Source of the DNA: Lusitaniella coriacea LEGE 07157
GTDB lineage: Bacteria > Cyanobacteriota > Cyanobacteriia > Cyanobacteriales > Spirulinaceae
Direction of reading: 5' to 3'
DNA: 53,069 nt
NCBI RefSeq assembly: GCF_015207425.1
Contig: NZ_JADEWZ010000038.1
Location: 1 to 53,069 of the forward strand
Both the position numbers and the translations under genes were made by a program. The notes beneath the pieces are model-generated. The model saw nothing but the letters and a program-made list of their open reading frames with translations. It ran no database searches and was not told where the DNA came from. Positions 25,053 to 35,293 of this stretch are shown here, piece after piece; positions within the stretch are counted from its first letter, which is position 1, and every line of letters begins with the position of its first letter.

Positions 25053-28000
25053 ATATCAACAAGAATCAAAGAAATCGTAATAAATTAAGAACGTATTCGA
25101 GCAATCGTAAAAGGAAAGACTTTTGGCGATCTGTTTCTTTCCTTTGCACGTTTTATCTCTTGCTATTTTCTGCTAAAAGTAATGCTCAAGTATCAAAAAA
25201 CACCAATATCGAGAAAGGAGCGGAGAAATCCGAAATTTTCCAGCGCTATTTAGCGATTTCGTCTCCGCTTTCAGCCTTAAATCCTCCTCAAGACGATTCC
25301 GTTGTAGCGGATGAAGAGCAACCCCTTGCAGGCGATGCCACGTTCTCCGATTTAGAAGTAGAAACTCCTGAAAGGCAGCAAAACTTAACCGAAACCGCAC
25401 AACTGCCGAATATTGACCCCAACGAAACTTCAGAGATTGCCCCCGATACCGTCCGCATTCTCACCCCAGAAAGCGGGATCGCGCGATCGCGCGCCACAAC
25501 CTTAGCCATTCAATACAACGCTAATAGTTCTGTTGTCGTCCGTCTTAACGGCGATCCCCTTCCAGAGGAAGTGTCCAGCACCATCGAACAGGACGAAACA
25601 AGCAACACGACAACGCAAATCTTCTACAACATTCCCCTCAAAAACGGGGAAAATACTCTAACCGCGATCGCCAATGGTGGCGAACCCACCACCCTGCAAC
25701 TCACCGTCGAATCCCAAACCATCAAGCTCGAATTATTTCCCGTCGGCGATCCGCGTATCCCCGCAGACAAGCGCTCCACCGTGGATTTGGAGGGAACCCT
25801 CACCGATGAAGAAGGCGCGCGGATTGAAGAAGATACTGTTATTACCCTCACCGCCAGTGCGGGAGAATTTATCGGCGCGGATTACGACGAAGACCAAGCG
25901 GGATTTCAAGTTCTCGCTGTCGATGGAACCTTCATCGCCAAACTTCAATCTACCCTGGAAACCCAGAAAGTCCGGATTCGAGCGGCAATCGAACCCACGG
26001 GTTTGCGGTCGGACTTTGCCTTTTCCCAACTAGATGACGAACCCATTGAAACCTATACCAATGTGGAGTTCATCACCTACCTGCGTCCCTCTCTCGTTTC
26101 CGGAGTCGTCGATTTCCGCATCGGGCCTTCGGGAACCAACTTTTGGGGCAGTCGCAGCGTCTTCCTCAACCCTGATGTTATTCAAGAAGGAACCCGCGCC
26201 GACTTGCGGGGGGCAATGTTTGCCACCGGTTCCTTGGGAGAATGGCTCTTCACCGGAGCAGTGAATAGCGAACGTCCCCTCAACCAAACCTGTGATGGGA
26301 TTACCCGCCTCTTCCGGGGACCGCAGTTTTGCGAACAGCAGTATCCCGTGTACGGGGACAGTTCCACCGTCGATTACACCACCCCCTCAACCGATAGCTT
26401 CTACGTGCGCTTAGAGCGAACCTCTCCCGTTCCCGATGCCGGATCGGACTACTTCATGTGGGGAGACTACCACACCGAAGAACTCTCGCAACCCTCCCAG
26501 GAATTTAGCGCCTTTACCCGCGAACTCCACGGATTTAAAGGCAACTACAACCTCGGCGATCTGCAAATCAGCGCCTTATTCAGTCCTGATGTCAAAGGGT
26601 TTCAGCGAGATACCCTCGTTCCCGACGGCACGAGCGGCTACTACTTTCTCTCTCGCCGCAACCTCGTCCCCGGTAGCGAAACCATTTTTGTCGAAATGGA
26701 GGAGATCAATCGTCCGGGAACGGTGATTAAGCGAGAACAACTCTTTCGGGGTCCCGACTACGAAATCGACTACGACAGAGGAACCCTGCTATTTCGCCGT
26801 CCAATGCAGGAGGTTGGATTTGAGCTAGTTGAAGATCGACGGGGAAGGGAAATGACCGTCGTGCGCAAGATCGTCACCAGCTATCAATTTGAAGGCAACG
26901 GCAATGAAGATACTTATATTCTCGCAGGACGACTGCAATACAATGTTTCTCGCGATGTAGAAGCCCCCATTTGGTTGGGCGCAACCTATTTTAGGGAAAA
27001 TCAGGGGGGACAAAACTACGAGCTGTTTGGCGCTGATTTTCTCGTTTCCCTGGGAAGATTGCCAGAGAGCAATAAGGAACGGGGTCGCATTGTGGGAGAA
27101 TTTGCCCACAGCAATGCCGACAATACTTCTACCTTGGGGCGCAATACCACATTTCCCATTATTAACGATACGACCGATCCTAGAGGGGATAGCTCCGGTT
27201 CTGCCTATCGCTTGGAATTTGTGGGCAACCTCAGCGAGTATATTAGCGCTCGCGCCTACCTGCGTTCCGTTTCAGAAGGCTTTAGCAATAATTCCACCCT
27301 TTCCTTTACCCCCGGACAAACCCGCTATGGGGCAGAGGTGAGTGCAGAATTGAGTCCGGCGACCACGATTCGCGCCAGTTACGACCACGAGAGTAACTTT
27401 GGGCTTGCCCCAGCAGTGCGGACGCAATTGTTCGATCTGTTTAATCCCGCAGTGGATTTGTTTAGCCCGACTGTTGAAGCGCTTCCTGGCAGCCCAGTGG
27501 ATAACGAACTAACAACGATTCGTGCCGGAGTGATTCAAAAAATAGGTCGAACGGATTTGAGCGTTGAGTATGTCAATCGTTCCCGTTCTGACGATGTGAG
27601 TGGAACTTTTGATGCCAATACCTCTCAATTCGTGACGAATTTGCGCGTTCCCATTTTCTGCGAAGACTCCGAATGTGAAGAGACAATCCTGGCATTCCGC
27701 GCCCAAAACGAATTGAGCCTTGGCGGCGACGATCCCCTCTATCCAGATCGCACGACAGTGGGTTTGGAATGGGCGGTGCAGCCGGGAGTGAAGTTGCGCC
27801 TCGCGCACCAGTTCTACGATGGCGGGTTGTTGGGGGATAACTCGATTACCAGTGTGGATACGATCGTCGATCGCAAAATGGGAGAGAATACCAACATTAC
27901 CAGCCGTTATTCCGTTGTGAGTGGCGTGAATGGGATGACCAGTCAGAGCGCGATTGGGTTGACCCACCGATGGCCGATCGCGCCGGGATTGGCGATGGAT

Positions 28001-29044
28001 TTTGGTTATGAGCGGATTACCAGCGATGTTTTTGGGGAAACGGCGGCAGGCCCTCGATTCCGCCAGCCTTTTGCAGTGGGTCAGAGTGCTTCTTCTTTGG
28101 GTTTTAGCAGTGGTGATTCCTACAGCGTGGGGATTCAATACACCGCTAACCCTGATTTCAAAGCCTCCGCTCGTTTCGAGCAACGCAACAGTACCAGTGG
28201 CAACAATACGGTGGTTATTGCCTCGGCTGCGGGAAAGATTTCCCCCGCCCTCACTGCTTTGATGCGCTTCCAGTACGCCAGTTCTGCAACGCCCTTTTTA
28301 CAAGGATTGGGAGATACCACTAAGTTTCGCTTGGGTGTAGCTTATCGCGACCCCAACGACGACCGCTTTAACGGACTGTTCCGCTACGAGTATCGCAACG
28401 ACCCCTCGACCATTCCCGATACGCTGCTCTTTGGCAGTGGGACGGGATCGAGCGAACACATTGTTTCCACGGATTGGATTTATGCCCCCAATTGGCAGTG
28501 GGAGTTTTATGGCAAGTATGCCATGCGGTTTAGCCAGACCAGCTTGGCGGATAATTTCAGCAATAGCAGTACGATTCACCTGGGACAGTTGCGAGCAACC
28601 TATCGCTTTGCCTATCAATTTGATGTTTCCCTCGAAGGGCGCGTCATTACGCAACCCAGTGCGAATTTCACAGAATTGGGATTTGCGGCGGAATTGGGGT
28701 ATTATCTCACGCCGGATTTGCGCTTGGGATTGGGCTATTCCTTTGGTAGCGTGGACGATCGCGATTTTAGCGGCTACCGCTCCAATGACGGCATATTTTT
28801 TGGCATAACGTTCAAGGTGAACGAATTGTTTGGCGATTTCGGACGGCAACAAGTGACCCCTCCCCAACAAGAGGAGTCGGAAGTACAGCCGATTGCCACG
28901 GGACAAAGCGAACCCACCTTTGCAATTGTGGATCTGCTTTTGGAACGTGCCTACCAGCAACCGCGCGGACTGCCAAGGGCAGATCGCGGAAATTCCGTTT
29001 CGGTTCATTCAGAACCGGGCGAAATCACCGATAGCGACCCCTGA
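25049..29044 (+). CDS. Giant predicted outer-membrane beta-barrel protein (1331 aa)
   Basis: A basic N-terminus and hydrophobic stretch (about residues 27-46, ending SAKSNAQ) act as signal peptide. Residues about 125-310 look like Ig-type domains (IRILTPESGIARSRATTLAIQ, then a Big1-like strand set with SRKST/TLTDEEGARIEEDTVI-type wording). From about 340 to 1280 the chain alternates short amphipathic strands with aromatic girdles and ends its last strand in IFFGITFKVNELF, typical of large outer-membrane barrels. A segment near residue 567 (RGPDYEIDYDRGTLLFRRP) recurs in large DUF11-linked barrels of other bacteria, from memory. A 60-residue polar tail follows the barrel. No TonB plug is seen. 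GGGGAAG precedes the start. Confidence 0.75.
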   Translation: MNINKNQRNRNKLRTYSSNRKRKDFWRSVSFLCTFYLLLFSAKSNAQVSKNTNIEKGAEKSEIFQRYLAISSPLSALNPPQDDSVVADEEQPLAGDATFSDLEVETPERQQNLTETAQLPNIDPNETSEIAPDTVRILTPESGIARSRATTLAIQYNANSSVVVRLNGDPLPEEVSSTIEQDETSNTTTQIFYNIPLKNGENTLTAIANGGEPTTLQLTVESQTIKLELFPVGDPRIPADKRSTVDLEGTLTDEEGARIEEDTVITLTASAGEFIGADYDEDQAGFQVLAVDGTFIAKLQSTLETQKVRIRAAIEPTGLRSDFAFSQLDDEPIETYTNVEFITYLRPSLVSGVVDFRIGPSGTNFWGSRSVFLNPDVIQEGTRADLRGAMFATGSLGEWLFTGAVNSERPLNQTCDGITRLFRGPQFCEQQYPVYGDSSTVDYTTPSTDSFYVRLERTSPVPDAGSDYFMWGDYHTEELSQPSQEFSAFTRELHGFKGNYNLGDLQISALFSPDVKGFQRDTLVPDGTSGYYFLSRRNLVPGSETIFVEMEEINRPGTVIKREQLFRGPDYEIDYDRGTLLFRRPMQEVGFELVEDRRGREMTVVRKIVTSYQFEGNGNEDTYILAGRLQYNVSRDVEAPIWLGATYFRENQGGQNYELFGADFLVSLGRLPESNKERGRIVGEFAHSNADNTSTLGRNTTFPIINDTTDPRGDSSGSAYRLEFVGNLSEYISARAYLRSVSEGFSNNSTLSFTPGQTRYGAEVSAELSPATTIRASYDHESNFGLAPAVRTQLFDLFNPAVDLFSPTVEALPGSPVDNELTTIRAGVIQKIGRTDLSVEYVNRSRSDDVSGTFDANTSQFVTNLRVPIFCEDSECEETILAFRAQNELSLGGDDPLYPDRTTVGLEWAVQPGVKLRLAHQFYDGGLLGDNSITSVDTIVDRKMGENTNITSRYSVVSGVNGMTSQSAIGLTHRWPIAPGLAMDFGYERITSDVFGETAAGPRFRQPFAVGQSASSLGFSSGDSYSVGIQYTANPDFKASARFEQRNSTSGNNTVVIASAAGKISPALTALMRFQYASSATPFLQGLGDTTKFRLGVAYRDPNDDRFNGLFRYEYRNDPSTIPDTLLFGSGTGSSEHIVSTDWIYAPNWQWEFYGKYAMRFSQTSLADNFSNSSTIHLGQLRATYRFAYQFDVSLEGRVITQPSANFTELGFAAELGYYLTPDLRLGLGYSFGSVDDRDFSGYRSNDGIFFGITFKVNELFGDFGRQQVTPPQQEESEVQPIATGQSEPTFAIVDLLLERAYQQPRGLPRADRGNSVSVHSEPGEITDSDP

Positions 29045-29063
29045 AACGAGGTGTTTAGCTTTG

Positions 29064-29192
29064 AACGGGGAGACGGGGAGACAATTAGCAATTACCAATT
29101 CGCAATTCGCAATTGGGGGTAAGGGGAGACGGGGGGACACGGAGACATGGAGAGGGGGAGAATTTTTTGGTGATACGGAGACGCGGGGACAG
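29064..29192 (+). repeat. Dense short-repeat patch between surface genes
   Basis: Octamer units ACGGGGAG (29065-29082), GACGGGGG/GACACGGA/GACATGGA (about 29128-29152) and GATACGGA/GACGCGGG (29172-29188) are interleaved with CAATT-type repeats (29083-29116). Further on, CTGCCGT/CTGCCAT/CTGCCTT heptamers run to about 29236. All are typical low-copy tandem repeats of cyanobacteria. Confidence 0.75.
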
Positions 29193-29288
29193 ATTCGCAA
29201 TTCGTCTTTCCTCCTGCCGTCTGCCATCTGCCTTCACTGATAACTTATTGACTGAAGTAGCCCTGTGGGAGCCAATTAGAGGAGAGTG

Positions 29289-30956
29289 ATGAGGAGTTTT
29301 ATGAAATGGTTGATTGACACGGAGACAGGAGAGCGATCTCGACTCCAGAAACTGAGCATAACTGCCCTGGTGTTGAGTGCCGTAACGCTTGCCCCTCCAG
29401 CAGTTCGCGCCCAACCTGCTGGGATGCAGATAACGGTCAATGGGAACGGGGACGAAATACAACCCGATGGCGTGTTAACCCTGCGAGAGGCGATCGCGCT
29501 CGTTAATGGAACCCTCGAAGACTTGAGCGAGAGCGAGCGGGCGCAAGTGGTGGGAAGTGCGGGAGATTCGACCCGGATCGGCTTCAATTTGCCCCCCGGA
29601 CAGACGACAATTCTCTTAAATGGGGAACTCCCCGCGATCGCGTCTCCCGGCGTTACCATCGACGGAACGACCCAATCCGGCTACGATATCGAGAGCTTGG
29701 AAGCAGAACAGGGCAGCATCCCCACTCCCGTAGTGGTGATTACTACTGCTCCCGGACAGGAGATTGCACGCGGCTTAACCATCGTTGCCGATAACGTCAC
29801 CATTCGTGGCTTGAGCGTGTACGGGTTCAATAGTCCTTCCCGTTTGACTGAAATTACGGGTCTTGCGGATTTGGTCAATCCCGGTCGCATCACTGCCAAA
29901 GCGCCTCCCGCCGATATTTTCATCTCCAATCCCGATGTTCCTGACAACGCCATTCGATTTGGAGTTCCCAATACCGATGAGGAAATTCCCCCGCAAGGGA
30001 TTTTGATTGAATATAACTGGCTGGGAACGCCCCCCAACTCCGATGCCCCAGTCGCCGATCTTTCCTCGGCATTTGGGGTGTATGTCTTCGACGGTAACAA
30101 TACAACAATCCGGCGCAACGCGATCGCGAACCAACAGGGAAGTGCGATTATTACCAGCATTCGCGCCAACAATCTCGACATTCGCAATAACCTTATTGCC
30201 GATAATGGATTTGCTGGAATGCCCGATGCGATTCGCTTAGAAGGAGAAATTGATAATAGCGCGATCGCGAGCAACCTGATTCGCGGCAACGCTGGAAGCG
30301 GAATCTATCTCTTCAAACCCGAAGGTTCGGCAACTATTGAAGACAACATCATTATCGACAACGGCAGGCGCTACAAACGAGCCGCCATTTATATCACCGG
30401 AAGCGGACACCAAATCCAAAACAACCGCATCGCCAACCAACCTGGGCCCGGCGTTGTCGTCGCCCGCTTTCCCGACGGACACCGCGTCAATATTACCAAC
30501 AATCAATTTTCCAATCTCCAAGGACTCGCGATCGATTTAGTCGCCCAGTCCAACGCAGGGGTTCAAGCCTATCAAAGTGGGGATGGGGCAAATCCCCCCG
30601 TAAAAATCCACCACCGTCGCCGTCAAGTCGCCAACTACGGCATTAATGCCCCCCGTTTCGCCAGCCGAGAATTCCTCGCCACCGCGAATCGCGTCACCCT
30701 TGTGGGAACAGCAGAACCGGGCGCAGAGATTGAAATTTATCACGTTGAGAGTGGCGACGGTAATTCTGGAACCACCAGTTTCCCCATCGCCCGAATTTCA
30801 ACCGACGACGAAGGGCGCTTCAGCGCCGTCCTCACTGACTTTCAGGAAGGCGATACCGTCAGCGCGATCGCGACCCATCCCGACTACGGCACCTCCGAAC
30901 CCGCAATTTCCTCAACCATCCGTCAACTTCCCGGACTCCAAGGGGAGGTACGCTAA
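29289..30956 (+). CDS. Exported right-handed beta-helix protein (555 aa)
   Basis: ATG 29289 follows GAGGAGAG; GTG 29286 and ATG 29301 are alternatives. A signal-like stretch (LSITALVLSAVTLAPPAVRAQ, in two parts) leads into ITVNGNGDEIQPDGVLTLREAI, a CSLREA-type start. Residues about 150-430 hold repeated short rungs rich in NNxI and GI/V (for example NTTIRRNAIANQQGSAI, NLDIRNNLIADNG, ATIEDNIIIDNG), the pattern of parallel beta-helices. A terminal Ig-like domain (VTLVGTAEPGAEIEIY, DDEGRFSAVL) closes it. It ends in TAATG, sharing one base with the next start. The octamer repeat reaches into its first codons (IDTETGERS). Probably surface-exposed. Confidence 0.85.
   Translation: MRSFMKWLIDTETGERSRLQKLSITALVLSAVTLAPPAVRAQPAGMQITVNGNGDEIQPDGVLTLREAIALVNGTLEDLSESERAQVVGSAGDSTRIGFNLPPGQTTILLNGELPAIASPGVTIDGTTQSGYDIESLEAEQGSIPTPVVVITTAPGQEIARGLTIVADNVTIRGLSVYGFNSPSRLTEITGLADLVNPGRITAKAPPADIFISNPDVPDNAIRFGVPNTDEEIPPQGILIEYNWLGTPPNSDAPVADLSSAFGVYVFDGNNTTIRRNAIANQQGSAIITSIRANNLDIRNNLIADNGFAGMPDAIRLEGEIDNSAIASNLIRGNAGSGIYLFKPEGSATIEDNIIIDNGRRYKRAAIYITGSGHQIQNNRIANQPGPGVVVARFPDGHRVNITNNQFSNLQGLAIDLVAQSNAGVQAYQSGDGANPPVKIHHRRRQVANYGINAPRFASREFLATANRVTLVGTAEPGAEIEIYHVESGDGNSGTTSFPIARISTDDEGRFSAVLTDFQEGDTVSAIATHPDYGTSEPAISSTIRQLPGLQGEVR
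29316..29331 (+). repeat. Octamer repeat inside the beta-helix gene start
   Basis: GACACGGA-GACAGGAG within codons 10-15 matches the octamer family of the adjacent intergenic patch. The signal peptide n-region may be repeat-derived. Confidence 0.5.
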
Positions 30957-33900
30957 TGAGCAACCATCAGCACAGCATGAGTAACATTCAACCCTCCAAC
31001 CCTAAAATCAAACCCCTTTGGGGCGGACTCCTCGGTAGCCTTGCCCTATGGACGGCGAGTACCAGCTACCTTCCTCCCGTTCAAGCCGCACCCTTCATTT
31101 GCGACGGAACCCTCTACATCAGCCAAGCCGCCGGAGACACCGCCCCCACCGGACTCTTCGATGTCATCACCACCATCAATCCCTTCGGACTCGCAGCGAG
31201 GGGAGGAGCCGACACCCGCTACAACGCGATGGGCTTTCGCATCCAAGACGGCTTCATCTACGGCATCGACCCCGGAACCACGCCTAATCCAGAGGAAGGG
31301 GGAGAAGTGTTCCGCATTGACGATACGGGAGTTCCCGTTTCCATCGGAACCCCTCCTGCGGTTCAAGCTCTGCAAGCGGCAGGAGATCGCTTCATTGCCG
31401 GAGATGTCGATACAAATACCGGACTGTACTATATTTATTCTCCGCGAGATGTCGCCCCTGCCAACGTTGCATCGGGTCGGATTGTCGTTTTAGATGTCAC
31501 CACCAGCCCACCAACCGTAGTACGACAAGGAGTCCTAACCGGCGCGCCCCGATTTGCAGATATTGCCTTTAACCCCGTTGACGGAAGGTTTTATGGCTTT
31601 GATGTTGCAGCCGGACGGATTCGCTTTTTCGACCCGAATTTTGCTGACGGTAACAACACCATTCCCGTCAGTGACGTTCCTGTAGGACCGGGAACCCCAG
31701 GAACGCAACTTGGTGCGGCGTTTTTTGATGCATCTGGAAATTTCTTTGGCTATCAAAATAGCGGCAACCTCTACTCCGTTAACCTTGCCACAGGACGTTT
31801 CAGAAATCTTGGAGGCGCGCCCGAGGTTTCTCAAAACGATGGAGCAGGCTGTCCGATTCTCCCGCTTTTTGAAAAAGTTGTCGAACCTTCCTCTGTTCCC
31901 CTGGGTGGAACGGCAACCTACCGCTACCGCGTGATCAACAACACGGCATTTTCCCTCTCCAACTTAACCTTCAACGACATAATGGATGGGGGACGAACTT
32001 TTACCGCAGTGAATAGTAATCCTTTAGGAGGAACGGTTAGTGGGGTTGGCACCAACGCTTTAACCATAACGAATTTAACCATTCCCGCAAGAACTACGGC
32101 GGAGATTACCGTATCCGTACAAATGCCCGCCGTTCAGCCCAATCCGCCACAACTCCTCAACCAGGCAACGATTAGCGGCAATCCTCCGGATTTAATCCCC
32201 ATCAATGCCACCTCAACCGATCCCTCTGTTACACAATTCCCCGTTCCCACCACTGTGACCGTGCAACCGAATCCGGGTCCTGCGGAGGTGACAATTGCAA
32301 AAACCGGGCCAACAAACTTACCAGCACCCGGTCAAGCCACCTACACGATTACCGCAACCAACCAGAGTACGACCAACACGGCGATTAATGTGGTTGTTCG
32401 AGATACCATTGCAACAGGAGCAACCTTTGTTAGCGCCTCCGACGGCGGAACGTTTGCCGGTGGGGATGTCACTTGGCCCGCGTTCAATATTCCGCCCAGC
32501 GGTAGTGTGACTCGAACAGTGACGGTAGAGCTACCCACAGATGGCAGTTTTACCAACACCTCCAATGTTACTTCCGATAACGATGTCGATCCTGGGAACA
32601 ATGGTGCAAACTTCACGACTACAGTTCCAGCAGCAGGGGGCAATGCCGATGTCGTCACTACCAAGTCCGGACCAACCCTTTTAGCCGCGCCCGGTCAAGC
32701 CAGCTATACCGTTACAGTGACCAATAACGGTCCCGATACCGCAACCAATGTCGTCATTTCAGATACCCTAACCCCTGCAACTCTAGCTGCGGGTGTAACG
32801 TTTGTGGGAGCCTCTGATGGAGGGACATTTAATGCCGGAACGGTGACTTGGCCGGCGATTAGTATTCCCAACGGCTCAACTGTGACCCGAACTGTGACCT
32901 ATAATCTGCCAACCGCACCTGGAAACTTCACCAACGCGGCTTCTAATACATCAGATACGACCGATCCTACTCCCGGCAACAATGATGGAACGTCACCCGA
33001 TGCGACTGTAACCACGGTTATCCCTGCTGCGGGTCCTGCCGATGTCGAGATACAGAAAACGGGACCTGCGAATCTCCCTTCTCCCGGTCAAGCTAGCTAT
33101 ACCATTACTGCAACCAATAACGGGCCTAACTCCGCAACGGATGTGGTGATTTCCGATAACCTGGCAACGGGAGCAACCTTTGTGGGGGCATCCGATGGGG
33201 GGACATTTGCTGGGGGTGTTGTCACTTGGCCAGCCGTTAACATTGCCAGCATTGCCCCTGATAATTCAGTGACGCGCACGGTGATTGTTAACCTCCCCTC
33301 TAACGGTGCATTTACCAACACTTCTACTAGCACATCCTCCTCTACCGATCCTACTCCCGGTAATAATGGCAACGCTAATCCCAATGGCAGCGTCACGACA
33401 ACAGTCCCCAACGAACCAGACTTAGCTATTCGCAAAGACCAAACCGGGAGTTATGTCACCGGGCAGGCGGCACAATATTTGATTACAGTGAGTAATGCGG
33501 GGACGAGTCCCACCGATGGAAGTACGGTAACGGTCACCGATACACTCCCTGGGGACTTAACACCCAACGGTGCGCCAACGGGAACGGGATGGACTTGCAA
33601 TGTTACAGGTCAAACAATTACTTGTACCCGGACTGATGTTCTTGCAGGGGGGCAAAGCTATCCTCAAATTACCGTTCCAGTAACGGTCAATGCAGCGGCT
33701 GGCTCAAATATCACGAATACTTCAACTGTTGGTGGCGGTGGCGACAATAACCCCGACAATAATAGCGACCCTGAAAACGTCATTGTCATTGGTCCTGGCG
33801 ATCCCGACCTCAATATCACCAAGGACATCGATCCTACTACGCCTTTAGTGGCTGGGGGAACGGGGAACTTTATTCTCACGGTGACTAATGTTGGCCCCGC

Positions 33901-35245
33901 AGCGACGGCGGGTCAAGTGAATATCACCGACAATCTTCCTGTGGGTTTAACGTTAAACGGTGCAGCAACGGGGACTGGTTGGAATTGTACGGCTGTTGGA
34001 CGAACGGTTTCTTGTAACCGCAATGATGCTCTTCTGGCTGGGACAAGCTATCCACCGATTACGATTCCCGTGCGCGTGACTGCCGCAGCAGGCGCTCAGA
34101 TTACCAATAATGCCTCGGTGAGTGGCGGCGGCGATCCGAATATTTTTAATAATGGCAGTACGGAAACCGCGACGATTGGTGCAGGCGCAGGCGGTGGACA
34201 GATTGGTTTAGTTAAGGGAGTATCACAGCCAGTTGCGAATGGCGATGGCACGTTTGATATTGTTTATACGCTTTTGGTGCGTAACTTCAGTGCTGTTGCG
34301 CTCAATAACGCTCAGGTGGCAGATAACCTGTTTGGCGATACTAGCAGTACTTTTAACGGTGCAACGTCGTTCCAAGTGATTGCGACCCCTACGGTGACTG
34401 GATCGCTAACACAAGGTAATGCTGGTTTTACTGGGATGGGGAACTTGCTTTCGGGGACTGAGACACTGCCTGCGGGTCAAAGTGCGACGATTACGCTGCG
34501 GGTGCGGGTCAATCCGGGGACGAATGCGGGTCCTTATAATAACCAGGCAACGGCGACAGCAACCGATCCTAATGGCAATCCAGTGAGCGATCTGTCTACG
34601 AACAATGTTGATACTAATGGCGATGGGACTCCCGATCTCAATCCCGATCCGAATGCTAATGGTAACCCTGGAGATGATAGCGTCCCTACACCTGTGACAT
34701 TCCCTATTGCGGGCGGTCCAAACCTGCGGTTGGTGAAGCGGATTACAGGGGTAACTCGTAACGGTCAGACTTTGCCGGGGGTGGATTTCGGCAGTTTTGT
34801 CGATACTACAGATGACAATGATGATGAGGTGCTGAATGCTGCGGGAATTTCTCCTATTGGCGTTCCGGCGTTGGGTGAGGATAATCCGTTGCAAAGCGAT
34901 GATGTGGTGGAGTACACGATTTATTACCTCTCGGATGGCAATAGCGCGGTGACAAATGCGAGGGTGTGCGATATTATTCGACCCAATACAACGTTTGTTT
35001 CCAATAGTTTTAGCGGTACGAGTGGGATTTTGCTACGTCAGGGGACGACGGATGCACCGCAGACGAATGCGGCGGATAGCGATCGCGGACAGTTTTTCTC
35101 TCCTTTAGCGCCCGTGAATTCAGTGATTCCCCCCTGTCCGGATACAAATAATCCCGATGGTGTGGTATTCGTGAATTTAGGGGATGTTCTCAATAGCGGA
35201 ACCACTCAAAGCGGTTTTGTTCGTTTCCGAATCCGGTTGGATTGA
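30956..35245 (+). CDS. Giant exported DUF11-array protein (1429 aa)
   Basis: ATG 30956 overlaps the previous stop (TAATG) with GGGGAGG eight bases upstream. Signal peptide: about residues 18-44, ending PVQAAP. Residues 45-300 form an N-terminal domain of the DUF6923 type (CDGTLYISQAAG, GFIYGIDPGTT). Then follow about eight Ig-like DUF11 modules, starting near residues 305, 444, 565, 696, 822, 951, 1082 and 1256. Modules 2-4 are nearly copies (GASDGGTFAGG, DVVISD). Modules 5-6 have a Cys pair each (WTCN...TCTR). The last is a terminal type with DDNDDE. No LPxTG or SLH anchor is visible. Extended rod on the cell surface or sheath; fourth gene of the locus. Confidence 0.88.
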   Translation: MSNHQHSMSNIQPSNPKIKPLWGGLLGSLALWTASTSYLPPVQAAPFICDGTLYISQAAGDTAPTGLFDVITTINPFGLAARGGADTRYNAMGFRIQDGFIYGIDPGTTPNPEEGGEVFRIDDTGVPVSIGTPPAVQALQAAGDRFIAGDVDTNTGLYYIYSPRDVAPANVASGRIVVLDVTTSPPTVVRQGVLTGAPRFADIAFNPVDGRFYGFDVAAGRIRFFDPNFADGNNTIPVSDVPVGPGTPGTQLGAAFFDASGNFFGYQNSGNLYSVNLATGRFRNLGGAPEVSQNDGAGCPILPLFEKVVEPSSVPLGGTATYRYRVINNTAFSLSNLTFNDIMDGGRTFTAVNSNPLGGTVSGVGTNALTITNLTIPARTTAEITVSVQMPAVQPNPPQLLNQATISGNPPDLIPINATSTDPSVTQFPVPTTVTVQPNPGPAEVTIAKTGPTNLPAPGQATYTITATNQSTTNTAINVVVRDTIATGATFVSASDGGTFAGGDVTWPAFNIPPSGSVTRTVTVELPTDGSFTNTSNVTSDNDVDPGNNGANFTTTVPAAGGNADVVTTKSGPTLLAAPGQASYTVTVTNNGPDTATNVVISDTLTPATLAAGVTFVGASDGGTFNAGTVTWPAISIPNGSTVTRTVTYNLPTAPGNFTNAASNTSDTTDPTPGNNDGTSPDATVTTVIPAAGPADVEIQKTGPANLPSPGQASYTITATNNGPNSATDVVISDNLATGATFVGASDGGTFAGGVVTWPAVNIASIAPDNSVTRTVIVNLPSNGAFTNTSTSTSSSTDPTPGNNGNANPNGSVTTTVPNEPDLAIRKDQTGSYVTGQAAQYLITVSNAGTSPTDGSTVTVTDTLPGDLTPNGAPTGTGWTCNVTGQTITCTRTDVLAGGQSYPQITVPVTVNAAAGSNITNTSTVGGGGDNNPDNNSDPENVIVIGPGDPDLNITKDIDPTTPLVAGGTGNFILTVTNVGPAATAGQVNITDNLPVGLTLNGAATGTGWNCTAVGRTVSCNRNDALLAGTSYPPITIPVRVTAAAGAQITNNASVSGGGDPNIFNNGSTETATIGAGAGGGQIGLVKGVSQPVANGDGTFDIVYTLLVRNFSAVALNNAQVADNLFGDTSSTFNGATSFQVIATPTVTGSLTQGNAGFTGMGNLLSGTETLPAGQSATITLRVRVNPGTNAGPYNNQATATATDPNGNPVSDLSTNNVDTNGDGTPDLNPDPNANGNPGDDSVPTPVTFPIAGGPNLRLVKRITGVTRNGQTLPGVDFGSFVDTTDDNDDEVLNAAGISPIGVPALGEDNPLQSDDVVEYTIYYLSDGNSAVTNARVCDIIRPNTTFVSNSFSGTSGILLRQGTTDAPQTNAADSDRGQFFSPLAPVNSVIPPCPDTNNPDGVVFVNLGDVLNSGTTQSGFVRFRIRLD

Positions 35246-35293
35246 TTTTGATGTGTGGCAATGCCCCTGAATCGATGACTCCTCAACTTTTGC

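Noticed and set aside
29064-29236. CRISPR-like array
   Set aside because: Units are 5-8 bases without spacers of constant length; this is a tandem short-repeat patch and no cas gene is present.
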